Notes under the pieces: generated by a model
What the model was told of the DNA's origin: nothing
Databases searched by the model: none
What the model saw: only the letters and a program-made list of their open reading frames with translations
Assembly: GCF_023856365.1 (NCBI RefSeq)
Contig: NW_026042396.1
Span: 248,001-312,000, forward strand
DNA: 64,000 nucleotides
DNA from: Brienomyrus brachyistius
Taxonomy: Eukaryota; Chordata; Actinopteri; Osteoglossiformes; Mormyridae
Reading direction: 5' to 3'
Shown here: positions 40,201 to 64,000 of the stretch, one piece after another
How positions within the stretch are numbered: position 1 is the stretch's first letter
Layout: every line of letters starts with the position of its first letter
Position numbers and translations under genes: made by a program

Positions 40201-41604
40201 ACATTCCCTTTTTGGCATCTCAGATCTTCAGAAGGAGCTTTTTACTAAAAGCATCTTGACAGCAAATACTAAGAACCAATTTGTTGCTCGAAATAAAAGG
40301 TCATTAAACTGACACCCCCATTAAGCTTAAAAAGGTTTATTACTGCTGTATCGCAGAAGCTGGGGTGTAAAATATTTACCTGTGCAGCCAAGCAGTGGTG
40401 ATGGATCTCATACACTACTGCACACATGCTTGCTCTGAAATATCTGAAGGCTTTATTTCTCCTTCCATATGGGTTTCCTGCAGTTTGTTCTTGGCAGTGG
40501 CAGGAATGAGGCTTTTAAACCCATCATGGGTAGTAAAGTCAAGATTCTGAGTAAGGGCTACAATTCTCTCACAATGCTCTCACAATACCCACACAATTTT
40601 TCCACTAGTCTCATATCTCCTATTGATTTGGAGAAGGAACATTTAGGAAGTTTGAGAAGAGCTGATACTGTTCTTACCGTTGGGGTTTGTTGTCGGTTAT
40701 CAAACAGTTATAGCTGCATTCCTCATTTCTGACAGGAAAGGTGCCCCAAAAAATTAACCCTCGAAACGTTACTTCTCATGTTACCTTTTTCTTAGAATTG
40801 CTATTTGATGGAACCAGTTCCTTAGACCCAGTGTGTGCTGCACTGCTGCCTCCTTCCCACTGACCCTGTTGCTTTGAACCCAGAATAACCCTAAAGGTAG
40901 CCGTAAACTTCAGATGATGTTCAGGCACACGTCTGCGAGAGCAGTCTGTCACATGCTTAAAACCAGTCTGCTACCTTGTTCTTTATTTTCCACTCCAGAC
41001 CTATAGGGGGCGCAGCATGTTTTTGATGCAGCAGACTCACACGTATAGCACAAAGAAACATACTGTGGCAAGAGCGTATCATTTTAATAAAAGAGATGAC
41101 AGCTCATTTAAAATGGAAGTCGCTCTCTTTATTAACAGCCACTATTGGCTTAATACCATAAACAGGACAGAAAGGGAAACTAAGAATTTAAACGGCACTC
41201 ATGGTTAAACACTAACGAAAAGCGCGCATTCCACAGCAGACATTATACGGTTATGACATTTACTATTAAATAACAGAAGCACAAGAATGTAGCGTCACAT
41301 TTATGTCAGCCTATCGTGGACAGCGGGCGGAGTCAGAATGAAATAAAAAGTTCATCTCGGGGACGCTGCGCAAATGGTGCACCGAAATGATGATTACAGA
41401 GCACACAATGTCAAATCGCTAATATGTCGTCGATTCTGGGAATTTTTGTCTTATACGGTATACGGTCACCTTAGGATGATAATGCAGGCCCACGTCTTGT
41501 AGCGTTATTAATCACGACGTGACTTAAAGGTACTCACAGATGGCCCGGAGAAACTCCTCATAGTTTTCCTGGGCATACACCTGCCACGTTCCTGTGAAGG
41601 CCAT
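37205..41604 (-). CDS. fabp10: Liver basic-type fatty acid-binding protein 10
   Basis: Four exons, 41604-41538 (67 nt), 39283-39111 (173), 37580-37491 (90) and 37255-37205 (51), give 126 aa. The exon sizes and phases are those of the FABP family and the length equals FABP10. This small cytosolic beta-barrel carries bile acids and fatty acids in hepatocytes of fish and birds. The N terminus [20 protein letters not shown] is the FABP signature, followed by [33 protein letters not shown], the C-T-V-R-L-E start of exon 3, [14 protein letters not shown], and a basic end LIRRSKRV. These match FABP10 (L-BABP) rather than FABP1, 2 or 3. Paralogue a versus b is not resolved. The exon 2 donor (AAG|GTTCTT) is weak but fixed by frame. 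Intron 3, counted from exon 3 back to exon 2, holds a Tc1 remnant. Confidence 0.93.
37735..37810 (+). repeat. Dispersed repeat fragment
   Basis: A gctttattgtcattgtgtag block followed by cacaataaaattacgtttat resembles a common fish dispersed element. It lies in fabp10 intron 2 and is short and of uncertain class. Confidence 0.35.
38072..38572 (+). mobile_element. Tc1/mariner remnant interrupted by a SINE
   Basis: The left end, cagtaccagtcaaaagctta, and the right end, near tgggtgtgtgactgctactg, match Tc1 terminal sequences. The inner left half (about 38120-38285) corresponds to the 3' part of a transposase gene, with a recognisable WPPDLN-like motif (WPSQSPDLNP in intact elements), but is broken by frameshifts and a large deletion. 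The right half (38440-38560) matches the 3' non-coding end. It is non-functional and lies between fabp10 exons 2 and 3. Confidence 0.8.
38300..38435 (-). mobile_element. tRNA-derived SINE fragment inside the Tc1 remnant
   Basis: On the minus strand there is a pol III B-box-like agttcgaatccc (about 38382-38393) with flanking sequence typical of fish tRNA-SINEs. Tc1-like sequence continues on either side, so this insertion is younger than the Tc1 copy. Exact edges are approximate. Confidence 0.5.
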
Positions 41605-41694
41605 GGTCGCTAGACTGCAGAGTTGTCTGACACGAAGAGGGGGTGACGTGGGAGCTCAGCGCCGACGTGTGGCGGGCCCTCAGTCCCTCTCGAG

Positions 41695-41702
41695 TTTTTA
41701 TA
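41695..41702 (-). promoter_or_regulatory. fabp10: fabp10 TATA box
   Basis: TATAAAAA on the minus strand 91 bp upstream of the start codon. It predicts a transcription start near 41665-41670 and a 5' UTR of about 65 nt. A TATA promoter suits a strongly expressed tissue-specific gene. Confidence 0.7.
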
Positions 41703-42540
41703 ACAGCATTTGTCCAAAGATCAGCCCCCGCCCCCATCCCTGGGGCGGATCCCAAGGGGATGTTTGAACAACCTGGAGATTGCTTACATCAGCGCTGCTA
41801 GGGTGATCTACATGATGCTGCCTGATCACGGCTAAGCAGAGGCTCACAATAAAGTGCAGAAAAAGTTCCCAATGCAGTACTCGGGGACCCAAAGCCGGTC
41901 CACCTTTTTGCTCCCTCAAAGCTCCCTAGCAGACAGTCCACATACTGGGAGGTATGGAAGGGAGCAAAAACATGCACTGCATGTGGGTTCCCGAGGACCA
42001 GATTGAGAAACACTGCCAGAGAATAATCATCCTCTACCACTGTCACCACCTGTCCATGTCAATCCCCAGACATCCTTTCTGAGGCGGTCACTGCAGTCTC
42101 AGCCGTAGTATCAGTACCGGAGGGATGAGCTAAACAGGGTGATTAACTTGTGCTCTTAATCAGACCCATCGGAGGCTTACGTGGTTTTCTGCGCTCTGGG
42201 GGAAACTGTTGCTACCTCACCAAGGTTAAATTGTCACTCCAGGCACCAGCAGGGCAGGTTCATTTCAGGCTGTTTTGTTTATCCGTGTCAATCTGGGAAT
42301 TTCTGCTGCATGTTGCAGGCTTCGGCGTTCAATGTCCCCTCCTCCATTTCCTTGGTAGAGACACCAACATGGATTCAAAGGTGATTCTGTCTCCGTTTGC
42401 TCCCGGGTGAACGACTTAGTGTACGTGGCTCTGTTTACTCTGCAGATGTACAGAATGAACTGGCCCGAGTTTGCACAGCAGAAATACAACGTGGAGCCAA
42501 ATTCTCGTGGAGGAGAGAAACGGAGTCAGACAGGGGAGCT
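41703..42540. other. fabp10-myom3 intergenic region
   Basis: Holds the fabp10 upstream sequence and, at about 41873-42015, a probable hAT-like foldback remnant (gagaaacactg-type end; tttttgctccc and gggagcaaaaa arms) related to one at 53484-53583. No gene was recognised. Confidence 0.45.
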
Positions 42541-42556
42541 TGAAAGAAGCTGTAGG

Positions 42557-42562
42557 TTTATT
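42557..42562 (-). terminator. myom3: myom3 candidate polyadenylation signal
   Basis: AATAAA on the minus strand about 625 nt after the myom3 stop codon. It implies a 3' UTR of about 42540-43185. Confidence 0.4.
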
Positions 42563-43185
42563 TGCAACACAAGCGCGATTCTCTGTATCTTCACCCAATC
42601 AGCACAGAGAATTTATGGCTACAGAACTACAATGAAATCAAGTGTCAGTCATAAAAACTGGGCTTGTAAATGCTGAGTTGTCTTCTTCGCGGTGCCTATT
42701 TGATCTAAAAAAATGCAGAGCAGAGACCAAACGAGGGGAAGGGCGGAGACACTCCTGGCTTCGTATTCGATATCTGGGAGGAGAAACTTGGCTGAACGTG
42801 CAGCTTCAGGGTTTGTATTCTGTGGCACATTTGGACAGGGCGCCGGGGGTGTCAATCACAGTGCAGGTAGAGGACTGAGAGTGTTGTAGACGTGAACAAC
42901 AGAGACTTGTCATCCATTTTGTATGCGCTCAGTAATCCCAGTGGATTGAAGCAACAGTGCTAACCACCGTGTCACCCCCACACCACATAAACTGCTTTTA
43001 TCAAATGTGATTAATTGGATAGTGTAAAATCTTGCTCCTGAATCTATAACAGGAACACTGATATGTGTTTTCTTAGTGGGGTTACACAATCACAGCCTGC
43101 TTTCTTCACTCAATTATACAAAACCACATTGCCTTTTCTCTACAGTGTTAGTTTGACACACACCATGCAAACACTCTTCCTGTCT

Positions 43186-64000
<20,815 letters not shown>

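Overview
The window is vertebrate nuclear DNA from a ray-finned fish, most likely a teleost. Genes are split by GT-AG introns, transcripts end at AATAAA signals, and the introns and spacers carry fish-type repeats (hAT and Tc1 remnants, tRNA-derived SINEs, CA/GT microsatellites, long G/C runs). A fabp10 gene is present, a liver fatty-acid-binding protein gene kept in fish and birds but lost in mammals. The species cannot be told from the sequence alone.

Layout: akirin1 (minus, coding 2104-9065); cnr2, cannabinoid receptor 2 (minus, 13872-14972, one coding exon); pnrc2 (plus, coding 28510-28965, with 5' UTR exons from about 27590); srsf10 (minus, 33117-36728, six coding exons); fabp10 (minus, 37205-41604, four exons); and the 3' two thirds of myom3, myomesin-3 (minus, 43186 to beyond the right edge, 26 exons found). 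I built the gene models by reading splice sites and phase by hand. Every exon junction keeps frame and each complete coding sequence is a multiple of three. The order cnr2-pnrc2-srsf10-myom3 matches human 1p36. akirin1 belongs to a separate human block (1p34), so a rearrangement boundary lies between akirin1 and cnr2.

The genes do not form one pathway. Two act in RNA metabolism (srsf10 in splicing, pnrc2 in decapping and nuclear-receptor coactivation). akirin1 is a nuclear cofactor, cnr2 a membrane receptor, fabp10 a cytosolic lipid carrier and myom3 a sarcomeric M-band protein. fabp10 ends only about 400 bp upstream of the srsf10 start codon.

The most notable signal is in srsf10: intron 2 is a minor-spliceosome AT-AC intron with consensus 5' site and branch point, and inside it lies a purine-rich alternative exon with its own splice sites and poly(A) signals. 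This matches the minor/major-spliceosome autoregulatory switch described for mammalian Srsf10. Other points are an apparent frameshift in the cnr2 C-terminal tail, an 11-nt terminal coding segment of akirin1 that is easily missed, one-exon-per-helix linkers in myom3, a frame-preserving 33-bp minisatellite, several hAT-type foldback elements with 8-bp target duplications, and a 67-bp sequence occurring twice with one mismatch. I found no operon, CRISPR array, virus or other clearly new system.
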